Origin: Halobacteriales archaeon QH_8_64_26
GTDB taxonomy: Archaea > Halobacteriota > Halobacteria > Halobacteriales > Halococcaceae
DNA length: 64,000 nucleotides
Direction: 5' to 3'
NCBI GenBank assembly: GCA_003021725.1
Contig: PXRA01000076.1
Coordinates: 13,490-77,489 of the forward strand
In this document: positions 9,512 to 18,386 of the stretch, in pieces
How positions within the stretch are numbered: position 1 is the first letter of the stretch
How the letters are laid out: every line of letters starts with the position of its first letter
Made by a program: the position numbers and the translations under genes
The notes under the pieces: model-generated
Seen by the model: only the letters and a program-made list of their open reading frames with translations
Told to the model about the DNA's origin: nothing
Databases searched by the model: none

Positions 9512-10141
9512 ATGCCCTCGCTCGTCGTCCACCTCGCGCTGGGCGGATTGCTCGCGGCGGCGTTCCTGCGGGAGCAATTCGACGCGCGGGCACTACTCGT
9601 CGTCTTCGTCGCGACGGCGATCCCGGATCTGGACGTCTTCGCCGGGTTCGTGATCGCCGGCGGGCACCGTTCGGTGCTTCACAACATCTGGATCCCACTG
9701 CTCGGTGCTGGGTTGCTATACTACGACAGGCGAGTCCGCGGGTCCTCCGCGGTCAGCAGTCGGTGGGGTCAGTGGGGGATCAGGGTCGCGTGGGTATCGG
9801 TACTCGCCTACGCTATCGCCGGTATCGGGCTCGACGTGCTCTATGGCGTGAACCCGCTGTATCCGGTCTACGACCAGTTCTACAAGCTCACCGGGAAACT
9901 CGTCTATTCGACCCAGCGGGGGATCGTCCAGACGTTCGTCGATCTCGGGGGCTCACCGGAACTCGGATCGGCGAGAGAGGTCGGTCACGTCGCGAGCGGC
10001 GTCGACCCCACCGAGGGGAGTGAGCCCGAACCCGTCGATCGGGTCTTTCCGGTCGCTCGGGCCGGCTGGGAGCTGTATCTCACGCTAACCAGTGCGGTCG
10101 TCCTCGCTATCCGCCTGTTCGAAAACCGTCGCCGGTCCTGA
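9512..10141 (+). CDS. DUF457/YdjM-type membrane-bound metal-dependent hydrolase
   Basis: A 209-residue membrane protein of the LexA-binding/inner-membrane hydrolase family. Family features are an N-terminal His in SLVVHLALG, the DxD in IPDLDVFAG and the His pair in HRSVLHN, each next to hydrophobic helices. These residues would bind metal at the membrane surface. The physiological substrate of the family is unknown. The gene stands alone between an M28 peptidase and a CoA-transferase. Confidence 0.82.
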   Translation: MPSLVVHLALGGLLAAAFLREQFDARALLVVFVATAIPDLDVFAGFVIAGGHRSVLHNIWIPLLGAGLLYYDRRVRGSSAVSSRWGQWGIRVAWVSVLAYAIAGIGLDVLYGVNPLYPVYDQFYKLTGKLVYSTQRGIVQTFVDLGGSPELGSAREVGHVASGVDPTEGSEPEPVDRVFPVARAGWELYLTLTSAVVLAIRLFENRRRS

Positions 10142-10266
10142 TATCTCAGCGGCTCTCCGATGTTGTCCGGCGGCATGCTTCTCTCCCCGACCGTCGATGC
10201 ACCGGTTGCCGGCTGTCGATCCCAGCGGCAGCGAAGCTTTTTGTCCCGGTCGGGAAAGCAAGGCAT

Positions 10267-11616
10267 ATGCCGACCGACCGTATGGACGACGGCGATCCCG
10301 ACCGAGAAGCGGCCACCGACGGCGGCGACGGGTCCGGACGCGAGCCCGGCCCTGGGGCCGGAGCCGGACTCGGTGGTCCGGGTGGAAAGATCCTCGACGG
10401 GACGACCGTTCTCGACCTGACGACGTTCGTCACCGGCGGCTTCTGTTCGATGATGCTCGCGAACCAGGGCGCGGAGGTGATCAAGGTCGAACAGCCGGGC
10501 GTCGGCGACGACAATCGCTACTCGGGACCGCCGTTCGTCTCGCCGGAGGACCACGACGGGCCGGGCGAAACCCCCGCCGAGGGCGAATCACCCTACTTCT
10601 GGACGATCAATTACGGAAAGAGGAGTATCGAACTCGATCTGAAGACCGACAGCGGCCGCGAAGCCTTGTACGACCTGGCGAGCGAGGCCGACGTTTTCCT
10701 CGAGAACTTCCGGCCGGGGACCGCAGAGCGCCTCGGAGTCGACTACGAGACGATCGACGAGCACAATCCAAGCATCGTCTACTGTTCGATCTCCGCGTTC
10801 GGCGAGACCGGGCCCTGGAGCCGCCGACCGGGCTATGACCTCCTTGTCCAGGGGACCAGCGGCATTATGTCGGTGACTGGACCGGAAGACGGCGACCCCG
10901 TCAAAGTCGGGCTCCCCCAGACCGATCTCATTACGGCGATGTGGGCCGGTTTCGGAATCGTCTCCGCACTGCTTCGCCGCGAGCGCACGGGCGAAGGTGA
11001 GCGTGTCGAGTTGGGCATGCTCGATGCGGCCCTGCCCTGGCTCACGAAACAGGCCGGCAAGGTCGTCGCGGGCGATAGTCCGGCCAGAATGGGGACGAAA
11101 GACCCCGTGCTCGCGCCCTATCAGGCCTACCCGACGAGCGACGGCTACCTCTGTGTCGGCTGTGCGAACCAGAAGCTCTGGAGGGGACTCTGTGAAGCGA
11201 TCGATCGCCCTGACCTCGCCGCCGAGGAGCGCTTCGCGACGAACGCCGATCGGGTAGAGCACATGGAGGAACTGGAAGCGGAGCTCGCGGCTGTCTTCCG
11301 CGAGCGCCCGACCGACGAGTGGGTCTCGTTGCTCGCCGACGAGCACGGCTTGCCGGCCAGTCCGGTCTTCGACGTCGAAGGGGCGCTTACCAACGAGCAG
11401 ACCGAAGCCCGGGGGACGGTGAGCGAGATCGACCATCCCGCCGCCGGATCGATCCCAGTGATCGAACACCCGCTTAACTTCGAGGGGGCCGAGTCGGGCT
11501 TCGAGGACGCCCCGCCGCTGCTCGGCGAGGACACCGAAGCGGTGCTCCGGGACGCCGGCTACAGTGAGGAGCGGATCGAGCGACTCAGGGAGGAGGGCGC
11601 GATCCCGGAGGAGTGA
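10267..11616 (+). CDS. CaiB/BaiF (family III) CoA-transferase
   Basis: Moves CoA between carboxylic acids through a mixed-anhydride/thioester mechanism. Family hallmarks are GTTVLDLTTFVTGGFC, VIKVEQPG, ENFRPGTAERLG, the GxxxG-like segment GTSGIMSVTG and the PQTDL segment carrying the likely catalytic Asp. The 449-residue length is slightly long because of an approximately 40-residue Gly/Asp-rich N-terminus. A CTTTTTG box lies about 27 bases before the start. The neighbouring BKACE, SDR and PrpD-type genes suggest a role in organic acid degradation. The actual acid cannot be told. Confidence 0.92.
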   Translation: MPTDRMDDGDPDREAATDGGDGSGREPGPGAGAGLGGPGGKILDGTTVLDLTTFVTGGFCSMMLANQGAEVIKVEQPGVGDDNRYSGPPFVSPEDHDGPGETPAEGESPYFWTINYGKRSIELDLKTDSGREALYDLASEADVFLENFRPGTAERLGVDYETIDEHNPSIVYCSISAFGETGPWSRRPGYDLLVQGTSGIMSVTGPEDGDPVKVGLPQTDLITAMWAGFGIVSALLRRERTGEGERVELGMLDAALPWLTKQAGKVVAGDSPARMGTKDPVLAPYQAYPTSDGYLCVGCANQKLWRGLCEAIDRPDLAAEERFATNADRVEHMEELEAELAAVFRERPTDEWVSLLADEHGLPASPVFDVEGALTNEQTEARGTVSEIDHPAAGSIPVIEHPLNFEGAESGFEDAPPLLGEDTEAVLRDAGYSEERIERLREEGAIPEE

Positions 11617-11702
11617 GCCGATAGTGAGGGGGTGATTCGGCGCTTCGCCAGCGTGTTCGAGTGTCTACGACTGTGGTTCGAAGAGGAGAATAGCGGTAGC
11701 GA

Positions 11703-12212
11703 TCAGAGGTCCTTGCTCATCTCGACGATCTCTCCTGTGACGCCGGTCGCCTCGTCGCTCGAGAACTCGTGTTCGTACGTTCCGACTCGTTCGTAGCCGT
11801 GTCCCTCGTAGAACCCGAGGGCGTTGTGCGACGCCGAGAGACCGAGCGTTCCGACACCGCGACCCCGGGCTACCCGCTCCAGGGTAGCTAGGAGTTCGGT
11901 GCCGGTCCCCTCCCGCGTGGCTGAGGGGTGGACGTACACGGCAGTTACCTCGGCGTCGGCGCTCGCTTCGTACTCCTCCGGGGAATCGAATGACAACGAA
12001 CCGAAGCCGAGGAGTTGACCGTCCCGTTCGGCGACGACGAAACACCCGTCGTCGGACTCGATAGTCGCGGCGTAGTCAGCCGACTCGCACCCCGCTGCCC
12101 ACGCCGTGACCTGCTCGGGGCTGTAGGCCGCCGGGCCGAGCTCTTCGATCGACGCGCGGTGGACGCGCCTGATCGCCTCGGTCTCGGCCGCTCTCGCCTC
12201 GCGGATCCGCAT
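11703..12212 (-). CDS. GNAT-family N-acetyltransferase
   Basis: A 169-residue single-domain acetyltransferase. The acetyl-CoA loop is visible as the Q/RxxGxG/A-type motif in HPSATREGTGTELL near residues 95-108, after the beta strand AEVTAVYVHP. The conserved tail GFYEGHGYERVG follows. The acceptor is unknown. It is divergent from the BKACE gene and shares its upstream region. Confidence 0.9.
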   Translation of the reverse strand: MRIREARAAETEAIRRVHRASIEELGPAAYSPEQVTAWAAGCESADYAATIESDDGCFVVAERDGQLLGFGSLSFDSPEEYEASADAEVTAVYVHPSATREGTGTELLATLERVARGRGVGTLGLSASHNALGFYEGHGYERVGTYEHEFSSDEATGVTGEIVEMSKDL

Positions 12213-12305
12213 AGTCGATCACCGGCTGGAAGCAACATATGCCTCGGGGTCGAGCGGTCGGCGAATGCACCGAACGTTTTTGTGCTCGATCCGGGTGGGT
12301 AGGCC

Positions 12306-13247
12306 ATGCGCACCTTAGAGAGCGGCAACGTCGTGGTTACCTGTGCGGTGACCGGCGCGATCCACACGCCTTCGCTATCACCCCACCTCCCGACGACCCC
12401 CGAGGAGATCGCCAGGGAGTGCATCGACGCCGCCGAGGCCGGCGCGGCGGTGGTCCACGTCCACGTCCGCGACCGGGAGACCGGGAAACCAGTTAACGAC
12501 ACCGAGCTATTCCGGGAGGTCGCCACGCAGGTCCGCGAGGAGAGCGACGTCGTGATCCAACCGACCACCGGGGGAGCGCCCGACAGCGCGCCCGAAGAAC
12601 GGATCGCGGTCGTCCCCGAACTCGAACCCGAGATGTGCTCGTGTAACATGGGTTCGATCAACTTCGGCCTCTACCCGATGCTCGCGAGCGTCGATGACTG
12701 GGAGTACGACTGGGAACCCGAATACCTCGAATCGACGACCGACCTGATATTCCGGAACACCTTCGGCGACTTGGAGGTAATGATGAGTACCATCGAGGAG
12801 CACGGGACGGTCCCGAGCCTGGAGTGTTACGACGTCGGCCACCTCTATAACCTCGCACACTGCGTTTCCCAGGGCTGGATCACACCTCCCTTACACATCG
12901 AGTTCGTCATGGGGATCCACGGCGGGATCGGCGCGTCGGCTGGTAATCTCGTCCATATGAAACGCGTCGCGGACGACCTCTTCGGCGAGGAGTACTCGCT
13001 GTCGGTCATCGGGGCCGGCCGGAACCAGTTTCCCCTCACGACCCAGGCGACATCGATGGGTACCCAGGTTCGCGTCGGCCTGGAGGACAACCTCTATCTC
13101 GAACGCGGTCGGCTCGCCGAATCGAACGCCGAGCAGGTCGAGAAGATCGTGGAGTTAGCGTGGGAGATCGCCGGCCGGGAACCCGCCTCGCCCGAGGAGG
13201 TGCGGGACTTTCTAAGTCTCAAAGACCCCGCCGAGACGGCCTTTTGA
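12306..13247 (+). CDS. BKACE-family beta-keto acid cleavage enzyme (DUF849)
   Basis: Members condense a beta-keto acid with acetyl-CoA and split it to acetoacetate plus a CoA thioester. Signatures are VTCAVTGAIHTP at the N-terminus, the zinc-binding HxH in VVHVHVRD near residues 56-61, EMCSCNMGS, and the C-terminal GAGRNQFPL ... RVGLEDN block. The 313-residue length fits. A TTTTTG box sits about 28 bases before the ATG. Together with the CoA-transferase and SDR it could form a route for a beta-hydroxy or beta-keto acid (carnitine- or lysine-like). The substrate is not predictable from the sequence here. Confidence 0.92.
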   Translation: MRTLESGNVVVTCAVTGAIHTPSLSPHLPTTPEEIARECIDAAEAGAAVVHVHVRDRETGKPVNDTELFREVATQVREESDVVIQPTTGGAPDSAPEERIAVVPELEPEMCSCNMGSINFGLYPMLASVDDWEYDWEPEYLESTTDLIFRNTFGDLEVMMSTIEEHGTVPSLECYDVGHLYNLAHCVSQGWITPPLHIEFVMGIHGGIGASAGNLVHMKRVADDLFGEEYSLSVIGAGRNQFPLTTQATSMGTQVRVGLEDNLYLERGRLAESNAEQVEKIVELAWEIAGREPASPEEVRDFLSLKDPAETAF

Positions 13248-13305
13248 GACCGCGGAGCCGGGCTATCCGATCGGCAGCGACGAGAGCGGTCACCCAGCCG
13301 CCGGT

Positions 13306-14100
13306 TCAGTACATCACGACACCCGCCGAGACATTGAGGTCCTCGCCGGTGACGTGTGCTGCTCGGTCCGAACAGAGGTAGAGCACGGCGTCGGCGACGT
13401 CCTCCGGTTGGGTGAACTCGTTCATCGGCGAGACGGCACGGAACTCCTCTTCGACCTCCGCAAACGGCCGATCCTGACTCTTCGCTTGGCCCTCGATCAC
13501 TCTATCGAGGCGCGGGCCGGCGACGCTGCCCGGACAGACGGCGTTCGCAGTGACGTTCTCTTCGGCGAGTTCGGTCGCCAGCGTACGGGTGAAGCCGATC
13601 ACGCCCATCTTCGCTGTGGTGTAGGGTGTCCGATCGGGCAGCGGGCGCTTGCCGCTCATCGAGGAGAGGTTTACCACTCGGCCGGCGTCGCTCGCTCGGA
13701 GGTGGGGTATCGCTGCCCGCGTCGCGTCGAAGAGGCCCCCGAGGTTCACCTCCAGCGTCGAGAAGAACTCCCCGTGAGTGGTCTCCTCGATCGGTTTCGT
13801 CGGGCCGGCGATCCCGACGTTGTTGACGAGGATATCGAGCCCGCCGAGCGCGGCAACCGCCTCATCGATCAGCTCCTCCATCGCGTCGGGGTCGGCCGCA
13901 TCGCCCTGGTGGGTCAGCAACTCGCCGTCCCGATCGCCGAGTTCCCGAACAACTTCGTCGAGTGCGTCCCGGCTGACGTCGTTGATCGCGACGTTCACCC
14001 CGGCGGCGAGCAAGGCGTCAGCGATCTCGCGACCGATCCCGCGGGCCCCACCGGTGATCGCCGCGCGTTCGCCCTCGATGTGGAGTTCGGCGTCGGGCAT
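13306..14100 (-). CDS. SDR-family NAD(P)-dependent oxidoreductase
   Basis: Classical short-chain dehydrogenase of 264 residues. The nucleotide-binding TGGARGIG motif is at residues 16-23, NNVGI near 95, the catalytic Ser in NLSSMSGK and the catalytic YTTAK near 160. The C-terminus NVSAGVVMY matches the usual DGG-type end only loosely. An Asp-containing loop (INDVSRD) after the second strand favours NAD over NADP (inference). It converges on the BKACE gene and may oxidise a hydroxy acid substrate for it. Confidence 0.92.
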   Translation of the reverse strand: MPDAELHIEGERAAITGGARGIGREIADALLAAGVNVAINDVSRDALDEVVRELGDRDGELLTHQGDAADPDAMEELIDEAVAALGGLDILVNNVGIAGPTKPIEETTHGEFFSTLEVNLGGLFDATRAAIPHLRASDAGRVVNLSSMSGKRPLPDRTPYTTAKMGVIGFTRTLATELAEENVTANAVCPGSVAGPRLDRVIEGQAKSQDRPFAEVEEEFRAVSPMNEFTQPEDVADAVLYLCSDRAAHVTGEDLNVSAGVVMY

Positions 14101-14169
14101 AGGTCTCGATCCATCACCGCGAGCAAAAGGGTTCCGTCGGCTGGCCCCCCTTCGCGGAGATCCGATCGC

Positions 14170-14700
14170 TCACTCCTCCCAGTACTCGACGTCCTCGGCG
14201 ATTCGGTAGTACCCCTCTAGCGATCGGGACTCGCGCCTCCCGGGCGGCGCGCCGACGTAGACGCCGAACTTCCCCATTTCGGGGTAGACTGTGATATCGG
14301 GTTCGGTCATCGTCGAGATCAAGAGATAGCGTAGGGTATCGTCCGAGTCGTTCACGATCTGGTGGCCGCCGGTCTCCTCGGCCGGAAACGCTGCGTAATC
14401 GCCCGCTTCGAGGCCCACGGCATCGATGCTATCGCTGCCGGTCTCGTCGCCGTCCTCGCCCTTTTCGTCCCCGTTGCCGACACCGACGCGGAGCGTGCCG
14501 GTGCCTGCGAGGACGTACAGCGCCTCCTCGTTGGCGGTGTGGTAGTGATACGGCCACGAGCGCTTCCCCGGCGGGAGTTCGTACAGGCTACAACCGAGTT
14601 CCTCGCCGTCGGTCGCCTCGCTCAGTCGTTTCCGGCGGAAGACCGTCTCGCCCTGGTCCCTGTCGCTCCATTCGATCGCTCCCTCGCTGACGTGCGACAT
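14170..14700 (-). CDS. Cupin-domain protein
   Basis: Single cupin barrel of the COG3837 kind. Metal-binding residues appear in the first cupin motif as HYHTANEEALYVLAGTG and in the second as GDYAAFPA...GGHQ. A Glu/Asp/Gly-rich insert (about 25 residues) separates the two motifs. I prefer ATG 14700 because family members usually begin close to MSHV. An in-frame ATG at 14754 would add 18 residues. It is divergent from the PrpD-like gene. Function (sugar isomerase, dioxygenase or regulator-like binding) cannot be decided. Confidence 0.85.
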   Translation of the reverse strand: MSHVSEGAIEWSDRDQGETVFRRKRLSEATDGEELGCSLYELPPGKRSWPYHYHTANEEALYVLAGTGTLRVGVGNGDEKGEDGDETGSDSIDAVGLEAGDYAAFPAEETGGHQIVNDSDDTLRYLLISTMTEPDITVYPEMGKFGVYVGAPPGRRESRSLEGYYRIAEDVEYWEE

Positions 14701-14816
14701 CGATTCCTTCGAGGGAGCCCGGAGCCGTAGTCCTATCGTCGGGTGAGCACTCATCGTTTCCGGACGTTTTAGTGTCCGTGACTTCCGAGTCGGCTCCCCG
14801 GCGTTTATGCGGGTGC

Positions 14817-14823
14817 TTATACC
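14817..14823 (+). promoter_or_regulatory. TATA box of the MmgE/PrpD gene
   Basis: TTATACC centred about 26 bases before ATG 14846. The spacing fits a leaderless haloarchaeal transcript and decides against the in-frame ATG at 14807, which lies upstream of the box. Confidence 0.6.
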
Positions 14824-14845
14824 TACGTCGGATCTCGGGGGTGGT

Positions 14846-16297
14846 ATGCCAAGCCACGACGCTGCGACGCTTCTCGCTCGCCACGTGATCTATACGGGAG
14901 ACAGTGAGTTGCCTGGAAACGTTCGCTCACAGTTGCAACGACACCTGCTCGATTTCCTCGGCGTATCGCTTGGCGCGCGCGCCCACGCCGGCTCGACGCC
15001 TGCCTTCGAGGGGGCGATCGCGATTCTCGCTGGATCGGGTTCCGGTCGGTCCGGCGGTAGCGGGAGCGGGCGGGACGGCGAGGCGACGCTGCTCACGGAT
15101 GGCTCCCGTGGACCGGCCGAACACGCCGCGCTCGCGAACGGCGCGCTCGCCCACAGCCTCGACTTCGACGATACTCATCGGGTGTCCTCGCTGCACCCGG
15201 GCGCGCCGGTGATTCCCGCCGCGCTCGCGGTCGCCGAACGCGAGGGCGCGAGTACAGACGAACTGCTGCGGGCGATCTCAGCGGGCTACGACGTTGCCTG
15301 TACGGTGGGTGAAGCGATAAATCCCGACTCGCACTACGACCGGGGTTTTCACGTCACCGCGACCTGTGGCACCTTCGGCGCGACCGCCGCGGCCGGACTC
15401 TTAGCCGGATCGGGTAGTGAGGGGATCGAGTCGGCCTTCGGCGTCAACGCGAGCCAGGCGGCTGGCTCGTTGGGATTCCTCGAGAACGGCGCGTGGAACA
15501 AACGCCTGCACCCGGGCCTGGCCGCCCGCCGGGCCGTCCTCGCCTGTGCACTCGCCGAGAGCGACTTTCGTGGGGCGGCCCGGCCCTTCGAGGGCGAGCA
15601 CGGCTTCCTCCAAGGCTACTCCGACGACCCCGATCCCGAGACGTTCGAGAGGGTCGGCGAGCCCCCTGCGGTGACTGAGACGGCGCTCAAGCCCTATCCG
15701 TGCTGTCGGTATATGCACCCGGCGCTCGACGGGCTCCGGGAGATCGGGGCCGGCGTCGATCCCGGCGAGATAAACTCGATCACGGTCTCGCTCCCGAAAC
15801 CCGGCGTGACCCTCACCGGCGATCCGATAGCCCGCAAGCGTCGTCCGGGGAACTTCGTCGACTGCCAGTTCAGTATGCCCTTCGGCGCGGCACTCGCGCT
15901 CACCGAAGGGGAAGCCGACCTGCCGGCCTTTCTCGCCGCCCAGGACCGGCTCGACGATCCAGGGCTTCGGGAGCTGATGGACGCGACCGAGGTGGTGAGG
16001 ACCGAGGAGATAGCCGAACGCTTCCCCGGGCAGTGGGCCGCCCGGGTCGTCGTCGAGACGTGCGGTGAGGGGAGTCGGGATCACGACCGGCTCGTCGAGA
16101 CCGCCCGGGGCGAACCCGAAGATCCCCTGGACTGGGGCGGGACGATCGAGAAGTTCGAGACCACCGTGACCTCCGCGGGCGTCTCGACCGCCGAGTCCGA
16201 AGGGATTGTCGAGATCGTTCGTGACCTCGAATCGAACGACGTCGGTGACCTGACCGACGCGGTCCGGCGGGCGCTCGCGCCGACCGTGCGGCGCTAA
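14846..16297 (+). CDS. MmgE/PrpD-family protein (2-methylcitrate dehydratase type)
   Basis: Fold shared by 2-methylcitrate dehydratase and cis-aconitate decarboxylase. The usual family blocks are present: LLDFLGVSLGARAHAG, HSLDFDDTH with the catalytic Asp/His region, GYDVACTVGEA, FHVTATCGTFGATAAA, KPYPCCRYMHPALDG and FSMPFGAALAL. At 483 residues it has normal length. A Gly/Ser-rich insertion lies near residues 60-80. It may process tricarboxylates from propionate breakdown, but no prpB/prpC gene is in the window, so the substrate is open. Confidence 0.9.
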   Translation: MPSHDAATLLARHVIYTGDSELPGNVRSQLQRHLLDFLGVSLGARAHAGSTPAFEGAIAILAGSGSGRSGGSGSGRDGEATLLTDGSRGPAEHAALANGALAHSLDFDDTHRVSSLHPGAPVIPAALAVAEREGASTDELLRAISAGYDVACTVGEAINPDSHYDRGFHVTATCGTFGATAAAGLLAGSGSEGIESAFGVNASQAAGSLGFLENGAWNKRLHPGLAARRAVLACALAESDFRGAARPFEGEHGFLQGYSDDPDPETFERVGEPPAVTETALKPYPCCRYMHPALDGLREIGAGVDPGEINSITVSLPKPGVTLTGDPIARKRRPGNFVDCQFSMPFGAALALTEGEADLPAFLAAQDRLDDPGLRELMDATEVVRTEEIAERFPGQWAARVVVETCGEGSRDHDRLVETARGEPEDPLDWGGTIEKFETTVTSAGVSTAESEGIVEIVRDLESNDVGDLTDAVRRALAPTVRR

Positions 16298-16476
16298 TCT
16301 CCCACAAGCGCCACGACAGCCTTAGGGCGAGCGAGAGCTTCGGTCGCCGGGACGATCGGCGTCCTCCGGGCAGAGGGGTGCGGGCCGAACCCTCGCGGAC
16401 GATCGCATCGTGATCCGTGACCATCGATCCTCGACCTGCGCTCCGGGTTCTCGATAAGTGGTCGCCGGCCGAACGG

Positions 16477-16482
16477 CTATAC
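16477..16482 (+). promoter_or_regulatory. TATA box of the GTG-started cupin gene
   Basis: CTATAC lies about 26 bases before GTG 16505. This supports GTG as a leaderless initiation codon. Confidence 0.55.
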
Positions 16483-16504
16483 GCGCCCGAATCGTGGCCG
16501 GGAC

Positions 16505-16870
16505 GTGGAGAAAGTAACGCTCGCCGACGCGTTCGACTCGATCGAGGGGTACTGGGACCCGAAGATCGCAGGGGAACTCAATGGACAGGCGGTAAAGCTG
16601 GCGACCGTCGAGGGCGGGTTCGTCTGGCACCACCACGACGAGGCCGACGAGCTATTCTTCGTCGTAGAGGGGACACTCCGCCTCGAGTTTCGGGACGACG
16701 CGGACATGACGCTCGAAGCGGGCGAGTTCCTGATCGTCCCAAGCGGGGTCGAACACCGGCCGGTCGCCGAGGAGGAGACTCGCCTCCTGCTGTTCGAGCC
16801 GACGGAGACGCGAAACACCGGGAACGTTGAGAACGAACGGACGCGGGCCGACCCCGATCGTCTCGGCTAG
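16505..16870 (+). CDS. Small cupin-domain protein
   Basis: A 121-residue one-barrel cupin starting with GTG. The first motif is WHHHDEADELFFVVEGTL with three His and a Glu, and the second is LEAGEFLIVPSGVEHRPVA. It resembles the many stand-alone cupins that bind a metal and a small acid or sugar. No partner gene is adjacent. Function beyond metal-dependent binding or isomerisation cannot be inferred. Confidence 0.9.
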   Translation: MEKVTLADAFDSIEGYWDPKIAGELNGQAVKLATVEGGFVWHHHDEADELFFVVEGTLRLEFRDDADMTLEAGEFLIVPSGVEHRPVAEEETRLLLFEPTETRNTGNVENERTRADPDRLG

Positions 16871-17110
16871 CATCGGAAGGACGGTGTTCTCCTCGCTTCG
16901 TCGAGAGGCGAGCACCGACTCGTGGCGACACCCGTTCGCTCGATCGCGGCCGACGGGTTCGAGCCACCGGCGAACGTGGACCTATAGGAGCCTACCGCAC
17001 GCGCCGAAGAACCTGGCTACGGTTTCGTAATGCTTTCTCCAATAAGGAGCTACTATGACTGTAGACACATGATCGAAACGAACTTTTTATTACGTAGTAG
17101 TTATTTCTGA

Positions 17111-17133
17111 TTTATCGTGCGTAGAGGACGCAC
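17111..17133 (+). promoter_or_regulatory. Core promoter with adjoining inverted repeat before the ferritin-like gene
   Basis: TTTATC at 17111-17116 lies about 27 bases before ATG 17140. Immediately after it, 17117-17133 is a perfect inverted repeat, GTGCGT-AGAGG-ACGCAC. A palindrome between TATA box and start is where a repressor would block initiation, so it is a candidate operator. A second T-rich box lies at 17084-17092. Confidence 0.45.
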
Positions 17134-17139
17134 CGAACC

Positions 17140-17901
17140 ATGACAGACGACACAGACCGCGGACGTTCGGCGGAGCGAGCCAGTGAGTTGATCGACCGCG
17201 TCGGCGGACAGTCGGCCTCCCGTCGGGCGTTCCTCGGGAACACGGCGAAGGTCGGCGGCGGTGCGCTTACGCTATCGGCGATCGGCGGCTCGGCGGCGGC
17301 GCACAAGAGCGATGACAGCCACGGTGGCGATAAGAGCGGCGACGGGATGGACGGGGACATGAACGGTGATGACGAAGTCACCGACCTCGACGTCCTGAAC
17401 TACGCGCTTACCCTCGAACACCTCGAAGCGACGTACTACAACGAGTTCCTCTCGGAGTACTCCGAGTCGGAAGTCGAGAACTCGAGCGTCGCGAAGGTGC
17501 TCACCGGCGGCGGCAACGATCGCTATACGGTCTACCAGAAGATCCAGCAGGTGCGTGACCACGAGGAAGCCCACGTCGATACGTTGACCGAGACGATCGA
17601 GAAGCTAGGCGGCGAACCGGTCGAAGCTGGCGAGTACAGCTTCCCCTACGAGTCGATCGAGGAGTTCGCCGCGCTGTCGGCGACCATCGAGGCCGTCGGC
17701 GTCTCCGCGTACGCAGGCGCTGCGCCGTTGATCGAGAACGCAGATCTAATTCCCCCTGCGCTCTCGATCCACAGCGTCGAAGCACGCCACACGGCGTATT
17801 TCAACGTGTTGAACACCACCAACCCCTTCCCCGACGCCTTCGACGAGCCACGGACGATGGAGGAAGTCCTGGCGATCGCCTCGGACTTCATCGAGGGTTA
17901 G
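17140..17901 (+). CDS. Exported ferritin-like domain protein
   Basis: A 253-residue protein with a twin-arginine-type N-terminus (SRRAFLGNTAK followed by an Ala/Gly-rich hydrophobic stretch), then a His/Asp/Gly/Met-rich linker and a ferritin-like four-helix domain. Candidate metal ligands are the ExxH-type elements EHLEATYY and DHEEAHVD and the later SVEARHTAYF. It resembles the desiccation-related/rubrerythrin-like family (PF13668 type) rather than storage ferritin. The substrate may be iron or reactive oxygen, but this is inference. Confidence 0.85.
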   Translation: MTDDTDRGRSAERASELIDRVGGQSASRRAFLGNTAKVGGGALTLSAIGGSAAAHKSDDSHGGDKSGDGMDGDMNGDDEVTDLDVLNYALTLEHLEATYYNEFLSEYSESEVENSSVAKVLTGGGNDRYTVYQKIQQVRDHEEAHVDTLTETIEKLGGEPVEAGEYSFPYESIEEFAALSATIEAVGVSAYAGAAPLIENADLIPPALSIHSVEARHTAYFNVLNTTNPFPDAFDEPRTMEEVLAIASDFIEG

Positions 17902-18074
17902 ACTGCCCGGCCGGGAATCGACGACACGGATCTTTTATTCGACCGTACCCCTTCGGAGCACTGCGACCGCTAGACCGACAGCCTCGACGTGCACTCGTAC
18001 GTCGATCGGCGATCGGTAGCTGTGAGTACCGACAGGGCGGCGGCAGTTCGCTTTCGGAAGCCACCGAACTGCCG

Positions 18075-18260
18075 TCAGATGATCCGTTCTTCGATCGGCT
18101 CGCCGCCGTAGCGCGCCAGGTAGACGTAGCCCGCCAGCAGGAGGGCGAACGCCCCCGCGAAGAAGTACGCCCGATACCAGGCGAACCACAGCACGCTCAG
18201 TACCGCCGCAGCCGCGATCGTCCAGGCGAGCAGATCCCCCAGCGATAGGTTCGCGTTCAT
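18075..18260 (-). CDS. Small two-helix membrane protein, unknown function
   Basis: A 61-residue protein consisting almost entirely of two hydrophobic segments (residues 8-27 and 30-49), with a short charged tail ending EERII. Codon use matches the surrounding genes. I do not recognise the family. The 173 bases between it and the ferritin-like gene hold no visible gene. Confidence 0.65.
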   Translation of the reverse strand: MNANLSLGDLLAWTIAAAAVLSVLWFAWYRAYFFAGAFALLLAGYVYLARYGGEPIEERII

Positions 18261-18386
18261 CCGTTTTCCTTTCTCGCTCTATCGGTATATACCCCGATGC
18301 AGGATCGGGTTCCGGACTCGATCGGCTCCTCGGTGGTCGCGACGCGTCGCCGGTAGTCGACCGAGAGCTGTCCGGCCGGGAAGCGA

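Noticed and set aside
7952..9577. Longer start for the M28 peptidase at 9577
   Set aside because: The extra 96 residues are Arg-rich and lack protein character, and they overlap the divergent DUF457 gene.
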